DNA of 64,000 bases from positions 124,001 to 188,000 of the forward strand of contig CAWDEX010000001.1 in NCBI GenBank assembly GCA_963801475.1, read 5' to 3'. Source of the stretch: DAOMFB01 sp963801475 (GTDB lineage Bacteria > Acidobacteriota > Thermoanaerobaculia > UBA5066). A program made the position numbers and the translations under genes. Below the pieces are notes generated by a model. It ran no database searches and was not told the origin of the DNA. It saw nothing but the letters and a program-made list of their open reading frames with translations. Positions 26,801 through 36,131 of this stretch are shown one piece after another; position 1 is the stretch's first letter; each line of letters starts with the position of its first letter.

Positions 26801-27526
26801 GTGGCGAAGGACGTCACCCCGAACCGGCCTGCAGAGGACTCGATCATCCGGATGGAAGGAATCCGGAAGGTCTACGACACGGGGAAAGTGCGCGTCGAGG
26901 CGCTGAAGGGGATCGACCTCGTCGTCCGGAAGGGAGAGTTCGTCGCGGTCGTCGGGCCCTCGGGCTCCGGCAAGTCGACGCTCATGAACCTCATCGGATG
27001 CCTCGACACGCCGACCGACGGGCACTACTTTCTCTCCGGCGAGAGGGTGGCCGGGCTGACGCGCGACCAGCTGGCCGACGTCCGGAACCGTCGCGTCGGC
27101 TTCGTCTTCCAGTCCTTCAACCTGCTGCCGCAGATCTCGTCGCTCGAGAACGTCGAGATGCCGCTCCTCTTCGGCGGCGTTCCCCCGAGGAAGCGGCGCG
27201 AGCGGGCGGCCGAGATGCTCGACCGGGTGGGCCTCGCGGACCGGATGGACCACAAACCCACGGAGCTTTCGGGAGGCCAGATGCAGCGCGTCGCGATTGC
27301 GCGCGCCATGGCGATGAGCCCGGACATCCTCCTCGCGGACGAGCCGACCGGAAATCTCGACTCGGCGTCGGGCGGCGACATCATGAGCGTCTTCACCGAC
27401 CTGTGGAGACAGGGGAGCACGCTGATCGTCATCACGCACGACGCGAGCCTCGCGCGCCGCGCCTCGCGCGTCGTGGAGATCCAGGACGGCCGGATCCTGA
27501 AGGACGGCGCAGGACAGGCCGCCTGA
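26801..27526 (+). CDS. MacB/LolD-type ABC transporter ATP-binding protein
   Basis: This cytoplasmic ATPase of 241 residues powers the two adjacent permeases. Walker A is GPSGSGKST near residue 50, the Q-loop is FVFQSFNLLPQ, the signature is LSGGQMQR, Walker B is ILLADEPTGNLD, and the H-loop is VITHD. The FNLLP and DEPTGNLD wording is characteristic of the LolD/MacB/FtsE branch that serves FtsX-type permeases. GTG 26801 is preceded by AGGAGA five bases upstream; an internal ATG at 26852 lacks this. It is the last gene of the operon, with 62 bases to the phoH gene. Confidence 0.94.
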   Translation: MAKDVTPNRPAEDSIIRMEGIRKVYDTGKVRVEALKGIDLVVRKGEFVAVVGPSGSGKSTLMNLIGCLDTPTDGHYFLSGERVAGLTRDQLADVRNRRVGFVFQSFNLLPQISSLENVEMPLLFGGVPPRKRRERAAEMLDRVGLADRMDHKPTELSGGQMQRVAIARAMAMSPDILLADEPTGNLDSASGGDIMSVFTDLWRQGSTLIVITHDASLARRASRVVEIQDGRILKDGAGQAA

Positions 27527-27588
27527 CGGGGGCCCGAGAGACGGAAGACGGCTCGAAGGCATTGTCTTCTCCCGTCCGGCTCCGTAGA

Positions 27589-28635
<1,047 letters not shown>

Positions 28636-28655
28636 GCGGTCGCCCCCGGAGCGGG

Positions 28656-29165
28656 GTGCCTTCTTTGAGGAACAGCGCGGGAACGAACGGCCGGCTTGAG
28701 GTGCAGAGCTCCGTGCGGGGTGCGCCGGGGACCCTCGTCGTGCGCCGCTGGCTCACCCGCCTGCTGTCCGATACGGACGCGCCGGCGGCGCGGGTCTCGA
28801 TTCTCCTCTGCGGGGACCGTCGGATGAGGACGTTGAACCGTCGGTTCCGGGGTGTGGACGCGCCGACCGACGTACTCTCCTTTCCCCCGGCGCCCGACCC
28901 GCCGCGGCCCCCACGCGGCCTCCCGCCGGGCGGGTTCCTCGGCGATCTCGTCATCGACGTGCCGTACGCGGCGCGACAGGCGCGCCGCCGCGGGCACGCC
29001 GTGGCGCGCGAGGTGCAGATCCTCCTCGCCCACGGCCTCCTTCACCTCCTCGGGTACGATCACGAAAAGGACGACGGCCAGATGTTCCGGCTGCAGGCGC
29101 GCTCGGTCCGGAGGGCCTTCGGGCCGGGACCCGACGGACGTCCCGGCGAAGAGGCCGGGCGGTGA
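28656..29165 (+). CDS. ybeY: rRNA maturation endoribonuclease YbeY
   Basis: YbeY is a zinc-dependent endoribonuclease acting in 16S rRNA 3' maturation and ribosome quality control. The metal-binding motif HGLLHLLGYDH near residue 129 is complete, and the preceding DVLSFP and GDLVIDV segments are typical. The protein has 169 residues from GTG 28656. The family usually begins near the EVQSSV segment, so GTG 28701 is a reasonable shorter start. It lies 20 bases after phoH, and its stop overlaps the era start in a GTGA. Confidence 0.93.
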   Translation: MPSLRNSAGTNGRLEVQSSVRGAPGTLVVRRWLTRLLSDTDAPAARVSILLCGDRRMRTLNRRFRGVDAPTDVLSFPPAPDPPRPPRGLPPGGFLGDLVIDVPYAARQARRRGHAVAREVQILLAHGLLHLLGYDHEKDDGQMFRLQARSVRRAFGPGPDGRPGEEAGR

Positions 29166-30058
29166 GCGGCCCGGTCCGGCGCTCCGGCACCGTGGCGGTC
29201 GTCGGGCGTCCGAACGCGGGAAAGTCGACGCTCGTCAACGCACTGGTCGGACGCAAGGTCGCCATCGTCTCCGACAAGCCGCAGACGACGCGACGGCGGA
29301 TCCTGGGAATCCGCAACGCGCCGGAGGGGCAGATCGTCTTCGTCGACACGCCGGGCCTTCACAAGCCGCTCCACCGGCTGAACAAGGTGATGATGGACGA
29401 GGCGCTCGAAGCGATCCGCGAGGTGGACCTTCGCGTTCTCGTCGTGGACGCCTCGGTTCCCGAGGGGGGCGGCGACCGCTGGACCGCCGAGCTCCTTGCG
29501 AAGGGGCCCCGGCCGAACGTCGCCGTCCTGAACAAGATCGACGCCGTCGCGGTGAAGTCCACCCTGCTGCCGCGGATGGCGGCCCTGGCGGAAACGCGCG
29601 CCTTCGAGGAGATCGTCCCGGTCTCGGCACTGACTCTCGACGGTCTCGACGCCCTGCCCGCGCTCCTCCTCCGCTATCTTCCCGAGGGGGACGAGCTGTT
29701 CCCGGTGGAGACGCTCACGACGACGGACGAGCGGACCCGCTGGGCCGAGATCATCCGCGAGAAGTTCCTCGAGCGGACGCGCGAGGAGATCCCGTACGGG
29801 CTGGGCGTCGTGGTGGACGACGTCGGGCGCGACGAGGCCAAGAACATGACGGTCGTGATGGCGACGGTGGTCGTCGACAAGGACGGCCATCGCCGGATCG
29901 TGCTCGGGGCGGGGGGGCGGCTGCTCCGGGACGCCGGGACCGCGGCGCGGCTCGAGCTGGAGCAGACGTTCGGGGGACGCTTCTTTCTCGACCTGACCGT
30001 CGCGGCCCGCCCCGGCTGGCGGGAAGACGCCCGGTTCGTGGCTGCCCTGACGAGCTGA
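29162..30058 (+). CDS. era: GTPase Era
   Basis: Era is a Ras-like GTPase that binds 16S rRNA and checks 30S subunit assembly. The 298-residue protein has G1 GRPNAGKST near residue 15, the switch region SDKPQTTRRRILG, G3 DTPGLHKP, G4 NKID and the G5 region PVSALTLDG. A C-terminal KH domain starts at about 205 and includes the IVLGAGG core. All elements look intact and the length is normal. GTG 29162 overlaps the ybeY stop by four bases, which fixes the start and indicates translational coupling. Confidence 0.96.
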   Translation: MSGPVRRSGTVAVVGRPNAGKSTLVNALVGRKVAIVSDKPQTTRRRILGIRNAPEGQIVFVDTPGLHKPLHRLNKVMMDEALEAIREVDLRVLVVDASVPEGGGDRWTAELLAKGPRPNVAVLNKIDAVAVKSTLLPRMAALAETRAFEEIVPVSALTLDGLDALPALLLRYLPEGDELFPVETLTTTDERTRWAEIIREKFLERTREEIPYGLGVVVDDVGRDEAKNMTVVMATVVVDKDGHRRIVLGAGGRLLRDAGTAARLELEQTFGGRFFLDLTVAARPGWREDARFVAALTS

Positions 30059-30069
30059 GCAGGCGACTA

Positions 30070-30098
30070 TTGACTGGGCCCCGCCGACGGACTAACTT
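30070..30098 (+). promoter_or_regulatory. Possible sigma-70-type promoter for the PilZ gene
   Basis: TTGACT (30070-30075) is spaced 17 bases from TAACTT (30093-30098), upstream of a GAGGGG ribosome-binding site and the PilZ start at 30122. The -35 matches the consensus at five of six positions; the -10 is weak. Confidence 0.45.
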
Positions 30099-30121
30099 GA
30101 CTCCTCCCTCTCGAGGGGTAG

Positions 30122-30526
30122 ATGCTGTTGGCAGAAATCTCCCCGTCCCGACCCGAGCGCCGGCGCGCACCCCGCGTGCTGGCCGACGCGACGAGTTGCG
30201 GCCACCTGAAGACCACGATCCCGGTCACCATCCTTAATCTCTCGGTTCACGGGCTCCTTTTCGAGCTGAAGGCCCCTCTCCGGCCCGGGGTGGTGTACGA
30301 CCTGCAGGCGCATTTCCCGGGGATCTCCCTGGCCGCCATGGTCCGGATCACGCGGTGCCGCGCAGGTGGCTATGCCCCCGACGGGCGCGGCGGGCGCTGC
30401 CTTCTCTTCCACGCGGGCGCCGAGTTCACCGAGCTGTCAGCCTCGCAGCGCGAGGCCGTTCTCGCGGTCGTGGAGAAGGGACTTGCGTCGGGCTCCGGGT
30501 CGCCGGCGATCCTCCGGCGGAGCTGA
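30122..30526 (+). CDS. PilZ-domain protein, predicted cyclic-di-GMP receptor
   Basis: This single-domain cytoplasmic protein has 134 residues. The PilZ ligand signature is present as RRRAPRV near residue 13 and NLSVHGLLFEL near 40, corresponding to the RxxxR and [D/N]xSxxG elements that bind cyclic-di-GMP. The ATG is preceded by GAGGGG four bases upstream, and a possible promoter lies at 30070-30098. The adjacent MglA-type gene on the opposite strand raises the possibility of a role in motility or surface behaviour, but nothing in the protein names a target. Confidence 0.85.
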   Translation: MLLAEISPSRPERRRAPRVLADATSCGHLKTTIPVTILNLSVHGLLFELKAPLRPGVVYDLQAHFPGISLAAMVRITRCRAGGYAPDGRGGRCLLFHAGAEFTELSASQREAVLAVVEKGLASGSGSPAILRRS

Positions 30527-30532
30527 CGGCCT

Positions 30533-31993
30533 TCAGGCCGTCGGCGCCTCGTCTTCGGCGAGAAGCCGCCTCAGGGATTCCCAGCGCCGGTTCAGCGCCT
30601 CCGTGAGCTCTCTGAGGGAGTCCTCCCGGCTGCGCCCTTCCTGAAGCTCGCGGCGCATGGTCGCGAGTTCCTCCTCGAGCGTTTCGATCCGGCGACCGAG
30701 CCGTGCCTCGACCTCCTCGCGCCGGGCCGACTCTTCTGAGATGGACCGGAGGGCCCGCGTGAGCGAGTCCTCGAGCCGGCCCGACTCGGCCTCGTCGAGG
30801 CCCCCACGGACGCCCAGCGTCCGCTCGTCAGACGGCTCGACGCCGTCTACGTAGGCGGCAGGGACAGGGCTCTCGTCCGACGCAGGTTCCGGCTCCTGAG
30901 AGTCATTGGCGGCGGGAGGGGCCTCCGGGGCCACCGGGAGCCCGGGCTCGAATGACGGGGGCGGTTCTTCGGCGGCCGGCGGATCGGCGGGAAGAGCGGC
31001 CGGGGGCTCGGGTATCGCCTGGAAGCCGACCGCAGGCACCTCGATGGCCCGGGTTGCGGCGAGATCGGCATCGGCCGGACTCCCGGCGGCCACGAGGGAC
31101 GACTCCACCGCCGGCTCGTCGTCGATGTCGGGGAAGTCGTCATCGAGAGGCGAATCCCACCCGTCGAATCCCTCAGATGGGCCGAACTCTTCGAAGACGG
31201 GCAGGGCACTGGCATCGACCCCGGCCGGGCCCCCGGGCGGGCCGGGAGGAACCACGGCAACCGGAGATGCGGCCGCCAGCGTCTTGGCTTCCGGGGGGGA
31301 GAAGACCGTTCCGGTCGGAGCGGCCGCGGCGAGCGAGGGGACCGCTTCCGTCGCGGCCGCGAGGGCGGCGGCGGCGGCGGTCTCGGTCGCGACCGGGCCT
31401 CCCTTCTGGAGTCGCCGAAGGAGGTCCACGAACGTCAGCTTCGAGACGAGCCGGAAGGTCTCGACGACGCCGCGCCCGTCGGAGGCAACGGCCTCCACGA
31501 ACGGGTAGGCGCCGAAGCCGAGCGCCTCCTGCATCGTTGCCACCGGCAGGGCCGTCCCGAGGTCGCGTTTGTTGAACTGGATGACGACGGGAACGGATTC
31601 GAGGGCGATCTTCTCCTCGCGGAGGTTTTCCCGGAGGTTCTGGAACGACTCGAGGTTGTGGGAGAGCATCGAGGCCTGCGAGTCGACGACGAAGACAATG
31701 CCGTCGACGCCGCGGAGGACGATCTTCCGCGTCTCGTTGTAGAAGACCTGTCCCGGGACGGTGCAGAGCTGGAAGCGGACGGTGTAGCCCTTGATGTTTC
31801 CCAGCTCCACGGGGAGCAGGTCGAAGTAGATCGTCCGGTCCTGCGCCGTGGCGAGCGAGAGGAGCTTCCCCGTGGCCATGCGGTCCAGCTGGCCGTGCAG
31901 CACCTTCAGGTTCGTCGTCTTCCCGCAGAGGCCGGGCCCGTAGTAGACGATCTTCGCCGTCAGGTCCCGGGTGGTGTGATTGAAAAGGGCCAT
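30533..31993 (-). CDS. MglA-family Ras-like GTPase with long low-complexity and coiled-coil C-terminal extension
   Basis: Residues 1 to about 205 form an MglA-type GTPase: P-loop GPGLCGKTTN near 19, a switch region with TIYFDLLP, a G3-region TVPGQVFYNETRKIVL and G4 NKRD. MglA controls polarity and gliding or pilus reversal in Myxococcus and is widespread in several phyla. Typical MglA ends near 195 residues. This protein continues to 486, with an Ala/Pro/Glu-rich linker (about 210-390) and a terminal coiled coil (about 395-480, heptads in ARREEVEARLGRRIETLEEEL). GAGGAA precedes the ATG. A TATACT -10-like box lies upstream on the minus strand at 32026-32031. No MglB (roadblock) gene is present nearby. 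Confidence 0.9.
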   Translation of the reverse strand: MALFNHTTRDLTAKIVYYGPGLCGKTTNLKVLHGQLDRMATGKLLSLATAQDRTIYFDLLPVELGNIKGYTVRFQLCTVPGQVFYNETRKIVLRGVDGIVFVVDSQASMLSHNLESFQNLRENLREEKIALESVPVVIQFNKRDLGTALPVATMQEALGFGAYPFVEAVASDGRGVVETFRLVSKLTFVDLLRRLQKGGPVATETAAAAALAAATEAVPSLAAAAPTGTVFSPPEAKTLAAASPVAVVPPGPPGGPAGVDASALPVFEEFGPSEGFDGWDSPLDDDFPDIDDEPAVESSLVAAGSPADADLAATRAIEVPAVGFQAIPEPPAALPADPPAAEEPPPSFEPGLPVAPEAPPAANDSQEPEPASDESPVPAAYVDGVEPSDERTLGVRGGLDEAESGRLEDSLTRALRSISEESARREEVEARLGRRIETLEEELATMRRELQEGRSREDSLRELTEALNRRWESLRRLLAEDEAPTA

Positions 31994-32050
31994 CGTTCCT
32001 CGTCCAACTCGTTCGGGGCTGTATCAGTATAGGACGGGTAACCTAGGGGG

Positions 32051-32902
32051 ATGGCGGCCGAACTGCGCGAGCGGCCTTTCGCAGCGACGTGGGCGGGGCT
32101 TTCCCTCCGGGGCGTCTCCACGGCGGGGCGCGAAAGCTGGTTCCATTTTCCGACCCTCCGGCTGGCCTTCGATCTCGGTCGGGCCCCGACGGAGCTCGTG
32201 CCCGTCTCGAACCTCTTTCTCTCGCACGCCCACCTCGACCACGCGGCGGGGCTCGCCTACTGGTGCTCCCAGCGGCGCCTCCACCGGATGCCGGGAGGCG
32301 TGGCGCGGACCCATCCGGACGCCGTCCCGCTCTGGCGCGAGATTCTCGCGCTCCACGAGCGGCTCGAGGGGGTGAGCTACGACGCGGTCGTGGCGCCGAT
32401 GCCGCCGGGCGAGCCGGTCTTCCTCCGGCGGGATCTCTGCGTCGCCTCGTTTCCCGTCGACCACCGCGTCCCGACGCTCGGCTTCCTCGCGTCGGAAGTC
32501 CGTCGGCGGCTCCTCCCCTCCTTCGCCAGTCTCGGACCTGCGGAGGTCCGGGCGGCGGCCGGACGGGGGGAAACCGTGGCCCGGGAGGTCCCGATTCCGC
32601 TCGTCGCCTATTCCGGCGACACGGCGGCCGGGTTCTTCGACCTCGCGCCCCCCGAGGTCTTCCGCGCGAAGCTGCTGCTCCTCGAGTGCTCCTTCGTCGA
32701 AGAACGGGACCGCGACCGTTCGCGGGAGTGGAAGCATCTCCATCTCGGCGAGATCGCCGAACGGGCCGACCGGTTCGAGAACGAGGTTCTCGTCCTGACG
32801 CACCTGACGGTTCGGACGACGCCGGAGGAGATCCGGCGCGAGCTGAAGCGGCGTCTACCCGCCCGCCTGGCCGGGCGGACGGTCCCCTTCCTGGCGGATT
32901 GA
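32051..32902 (+). CDS. Metallo-beta-lactamase-fold hydrolase, RNase Z-like
   Basis: This MBL-fold metal-dependent hydrolase has 283 residues. The metal-binding motif HAHLDH near residue 59 is complete. Further ligands are likely the His in SFPVDHRVPTLGF, the Asp in YSGDTA, and the His in LTHLTVRTTPEEI. The VDHRVPTLGF and LLLECSFVEE wording is close to RNase Z and the ElaC branch, so tRNA 3' processing is possible. It lacks the canonical exosite arm and its N-terminus is unusual, so a different phosphodiesterase role cannot be excluded. It is divergent from the MglA-type gene, with 57 bases between the starts. Confidence 0.8.
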   Translation: MAAELRERPFAATWAGLSLRGVSTAGRESWFHFPTLRLAFDLGRAPTELVPVSNLFLSHAHLDHAAGLAYWCSQRRLHRMPGGVARTHPDAVPLWREILALHERLEGVSYDAVVAPMPPGEPVFLRRDLCVASFPVDHRVPTLGFLASEVRRRLLPSFASLGPAEVRAAAGRGETVAREVPIPLVAYSGDTAAGFFDLAPPEVFRAKLLLLECSFVEERDRDRSREWKHLHLGEIAERADRFENEVLVLTHLTVRTTPEEIRRELKRRLPARLAGRTVPFLAD

Positions 32903-32918
32903 ACGGGAGACCCGGAGG

Positions 32919-35900
32919 TCAGGACGGCCTGGCCGGCGCCTCCTTCTCGTGCGACGGGGGGCCTGGCGTCGCTAGGAGGTCCGCGCCCTTCCGGCGGCGC
33001 TCGCGATTCCACGCGAGCGCGTCGTCGAGGACGCTGTAGGCCGCCGGGACGACGAAGAGCGTGAGGAGCGTCGAGAGGGCCATGCCGCCGACGAGGGCGA
33101 GCGCCATGGGTCGTTGAACCTCCGCGCCCGCGCCGATGGCGAGGGCAGGCGGCAGGGCGCCGGCGATCATGGCGATCGAGGTCATGAGGATCGGGCGGAG
33201 CCGGATCGGACAGGCCGTCAGCAGGGCCTCCTGGCACGAGGCGCCGCGGGCGCGGATCTGGTTCGTGAAGTCGACGAGCATGATCGAGTTCTTCTTCGCG
33301 ATCCCGACCAGGAGGATCAGGCCGAGCAGGCTGTAGACGTTCAGGCTCTGGCCTCCGGCCCACAGCGCGAAGAGCGCCCCGCTGATGGAGAACGGAAGCG
33401 CGAGAAGGACCGAGACGGGGTGCCAGAAGGAGTTGAACTGCGACGCGAGGACCATGTAGGCGACGAGAAGGCCGAGCGCGAAGGCGAACCAGAGCGACTG
33501 GAACGACTCGCGGAAGACCTTCGTGCTGCCCGCCGTGACGGCGCGGTAACCGTCGGGCAGGACCGACCGGGCGAGGGCCAGGGAGTGGTCGACGGCGGCG
33601 GCCTGGGAGGCGCCCGCCGCCACGTTGGCGTAGATCGAGATGGCCCGCTCGCGGTCGCGCCGCGTGATGGCCTGGAGCGTCGGCTCCTGCTGGATCCGGA
33701 TGAGCTGGCCGAGGCGAACGAGCTCGCCGTTCGTGGTGCGCACGAGAAGGTGCCCGATGTCCTCCGGGCGCTGCCGCTGGTCGGAGAGCAGACGGCCGCG
33801 GATGTCGAAGCGCCGCCCCTTGTCCTTGAACTTGCCGATGCGGACCCCGCCGATCGCGGCGTTCACGGTCTCGCCGATGGCCGCCATGCTCACGCCGAGA
33901 TCGGCGGCCCGGTTGCGGTCCGGCATGACCTGCACCTCAGGCATCCCCACCTGGTAATCGGTGTCGACGTCCGTGACGAGCCCCGACTGGCGCATCTCCT
34001 CCACGATCCGCCGGGAGGCGTCCGCGAGGACCGTCCAGTCGCGGCCCCGAATGTTGAACTCGATCGGAAAGCCTCCGCCGCGCGAGGGGCTGAATCCGGT
34101 CTGCGAGATGTCCTGGAGCGCGATGCGGCCTCCGGGAATCGTGCTGGCGTACTGGCGGACGACGTCCATGAGCTCGAGCTGCGTCAGGCGCTTCCCGCGC
34201 TTCGGGTCGACCGGCCGCTCCCGGGGCGCCTTCAGGTTGACGTAGGCCTGCCCGGAATTCACGTCGCTGCCGCCGCCGACGCTCCCGGCGAAGAGCGTGA
34301 CCTCGGGGCGTGCCATGAGGAACGACTCGATTCGGCGGAAGTAGCGGTCGGTCGCGTCGAGGCTGGTGCCCACGGGCGTCTGGAACCGGATCGTGAACCG
34401 GCTCATGTCCTGGCTCGGAATGAACTCCTGGCGCAGGAAGCGGATCGTGACGAGCGAGAGGAGGAAGAACGCGAGGGAGCCGGCCAGCAGAAGGCCCCGA
34501 TGGCTCAGGGCCGGGCGAAGCGCGCGGAGGTAGAGCTCCGAGAGCCGCTTGAAGAGGCGGTCCATCGTCCGCCCCAGGCGGCCGCGGTGCTCGACCTCGA
34601 GGAAGCGCGAGCAGCGCATCGGCGTCAGCGTGAGCGCCTCCAGCAGCGAGAGGAGGACGGCGACCGAGATCGTGACCCCGAACTGGAAGAAGAACTTCCC
34701 GATGATCCCCTTCATGAAGGCGACCGGCAGGAAGATCGCCACGATGGCCAGAGTGGTCGCGGCGGCCGCGAAGGTGATCTCACGGGCGCCGACCGACGCC
34801 GCCCGGACCTTGCCCTCGCCCAGCTCGCGGTGGCGGTAGATGTTCTCGAGCACCATGATGGCGTCGTCGACGACGATGCCGACGACGAGCGTGAGGCCGA
34901 GGACGGTGTAGGTGTTCAGGGTGAAGCCGAAGAAGTAGATGACGATGAACGTCCCGAGAATCGACGACGGGATCGCCAGGAGGACGTTGACGGTCGTCGA
35001 CCACGATCCGAGAAAGAGCCAGCAGACGATGCCGGTCAGGAGCGCCGCCAGGATCAGGGTAAGGAGAATCTCCCGGATCGAGCGCTCGATGAACGTCGTC
35101 GTGTCCCAGTTGACCTCGAGCCGCAGGCCTTCCGGGAGCTGGGACCGAAGGGTCTCGATCTTCGCCTTCACCTCGCGTCCGACCTGGACGGCGTTGGCGC
35201 CCCTCATCTTGGTGATGCCGAACCCGATCGACGGCTCGCCCATCGCGCGGCTGAGGCGGCGGCGATCCTCGAGGCCGTCCTCCACCACGGAGACGTCCTT
35301 CAGGCGCACCGGAGCGCCGCGTACATAGGCGACGACGAGCTCGCGGAACGCCGAGACGTCGATGGCCTCGCCCTGGGCCCGCACGTTCATCTCGCGCTCG
35401 GCCGCCTCGATCCGGCCGGCGGGCACCTCCTGGTGCTCCCGCTGGATGGCCCGGTTGACGTCGATCACCGTGAGGCCCTGCGCCTCGAGGCGCAGGGCGT
35501 CGTACCAGACGCGGACGTTCCGGTCGCGGAACCCGAAGACGTGGATCTCGCCGATCCCCTCGATCATCTGAAGCTGCGGCCGGATGACGTTCCGGACGTA
35601 GTCGGCGAGGAAGGTGGGCGGCCGGTCGCCGAAGAGGGCGAGCCGGATGATCGGCTGGTCCTCCGGATTGGTCTTCGAGATGGTCGGGGGGTCGATCTCC
35701 CGCGGAAGGTGACGGGCGGCCTCCGAGACCTTTGTCTGGACGTCCTGGAGCGCGGCGTCGATGTTGCGCCCGATGGCGAACTCGAGCGTCAGGTTGGCGC
35801 CCCCCTGACGGGCCGTCGAGGACATCTGCTGGACCCCTTCGACGGTCGCGCAGGCGTCCTCGAGGACGTCGATGACGTCCGTCTCCATGATCTCCGGCGA

Positions 35901-36131
35901 CGCGCCCTCCCAGGAGATCGAGACGCTCACGATGGGGAAGTCGACGTCCGGGTTCTGGCTGATGCCGAGACCGCGGAAGACGTCCCCGAACCCCGTGTAG
36001 CAGAGTGTGCCGAAGCCGATCAGAGCGACCATCAGGATCCAGGCGAAGACGTGGTTGCGGATCGAGATATCCGCGAGGGTCATTCCGGTGGCGATGGCCG
36101 CCGGATCCTCCGCCGGTTCGCGCGGACTCAT
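32919..36131 (-). CDS. RND-family efflux pump inner-membrane transporter (AcrB/HAE1-like)
   Basis: This proton-driven RND permease has 1070 residues and the usual 12-helix duplicated layout. The first helix is in NHVFAWILMVALIGFG. The periplasmic loops carry ARQGGANLTLEF and related porter segments. The TM4 region GIVVDDAIMVLENIYRH holds the paired Asp residues of the proton relay. The second half repeats this with LVGIAKKNSIMLVDF. These are hydrophobe/amphiphile efflux features rather than CusA-type metal export, since no Met cluster is visible. ATG 36131 overlaps the adaptor gene stop by four bases, so the pair is translationally coupled. No outer-membrane factor is encoded nearby. Confidence 0.95.
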   Translation of the reverse strand: MSPREPAEDPAAIATGMTLADISIRNHVFAWILMVALIGFGTLCYTGFGDVFRGLGISQNPDVDFPIVSVSISWEGASPEIMETDVIDVLEDACATVEGVQQMSSTARQGGANLTLEFAIGRNIDAALQDVQTKVSEAARHLPREIDPPTISKTNPEDQPIIRLALFGDRPPTFLADYVRNVIRPQLQMIEGIGEIHVFGFRDRNVRVWYDALRLEAQGLTVIDVNRAIQREHQEVPAGRIEAAEREMNVRAQGEAIDVSAFRELVVAYVRGAPVRLKDVSVVEDGLEDRRRLSRAMGEPSIGFGITKMRGANAVQVGREVKAKIETLRSQLPEGLRLEVNWDTTTFIERSIREILLTLILAALLTGIVCWLFLGSWSTTVNVLLAIPSSILGTFIVIYFFGFTLNTYTVLGLTLVVGIVVDDAIMVLENIYRHRELGEGKVRAASVGAREITFAAAATTLAIVAIFLPVAFMKGIIGKFFFQFGVTISVAVLLSLLEALTLTPMRCSRFLEVEHRGRLGRTMDRLFKRLSELYLRALRPALSHRGLLLAGSLAFFLLSLVTIRFLRQEFIPSQDMSRFTIRFQTPVGTSLDATDRYFRRIESFLMARPEVTLFAGSVGGGSDVNSGQAYVNLKAPRERPVDPKRGKRLTQLELMDVVRQYASTIPGGRIALQDISQTGFSPSRGGGFPIEFNIRGRDWTVLADASRRIVEEMRQSGLVTDVDTDYQVGMPEVQVMPDRNRAADLGVSMAAIGETVNAAIGGVRIGKFKDKGRRFDIRGRLLSDQRQRPEDIGHLLVRTTNGELVRLGQLIRIQQEPTLQAITRRDRERAISIYANVAAGASQAAAVDHSLALARSVLPDGYRAVTAGSTKVFRESFQSLWFAFALGLLVAYMVLASQFNSFWHPVSVLLALPFSISGALFALWAGGQSLNVYSLLGLILLVGIAKKNSIMLVDFTNQIRARGASCQEALLTACPIRLRPILMTSIAMIAGALPPALAIGAGAEVQRPMALALVGGMALSTLLTLFVVPAAYSVLDDALAWNRERRRKGADLLATPGPPSHEKEAPARPS

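Noticed and set aside
32026..32031. TATACT on the minus strand as a firm promoter of the MglA-type gene.
   Set aside because: The -10 is good and well placed, but no -35 element is visible at the right spacing, so it is mentioned only in the gene entry.
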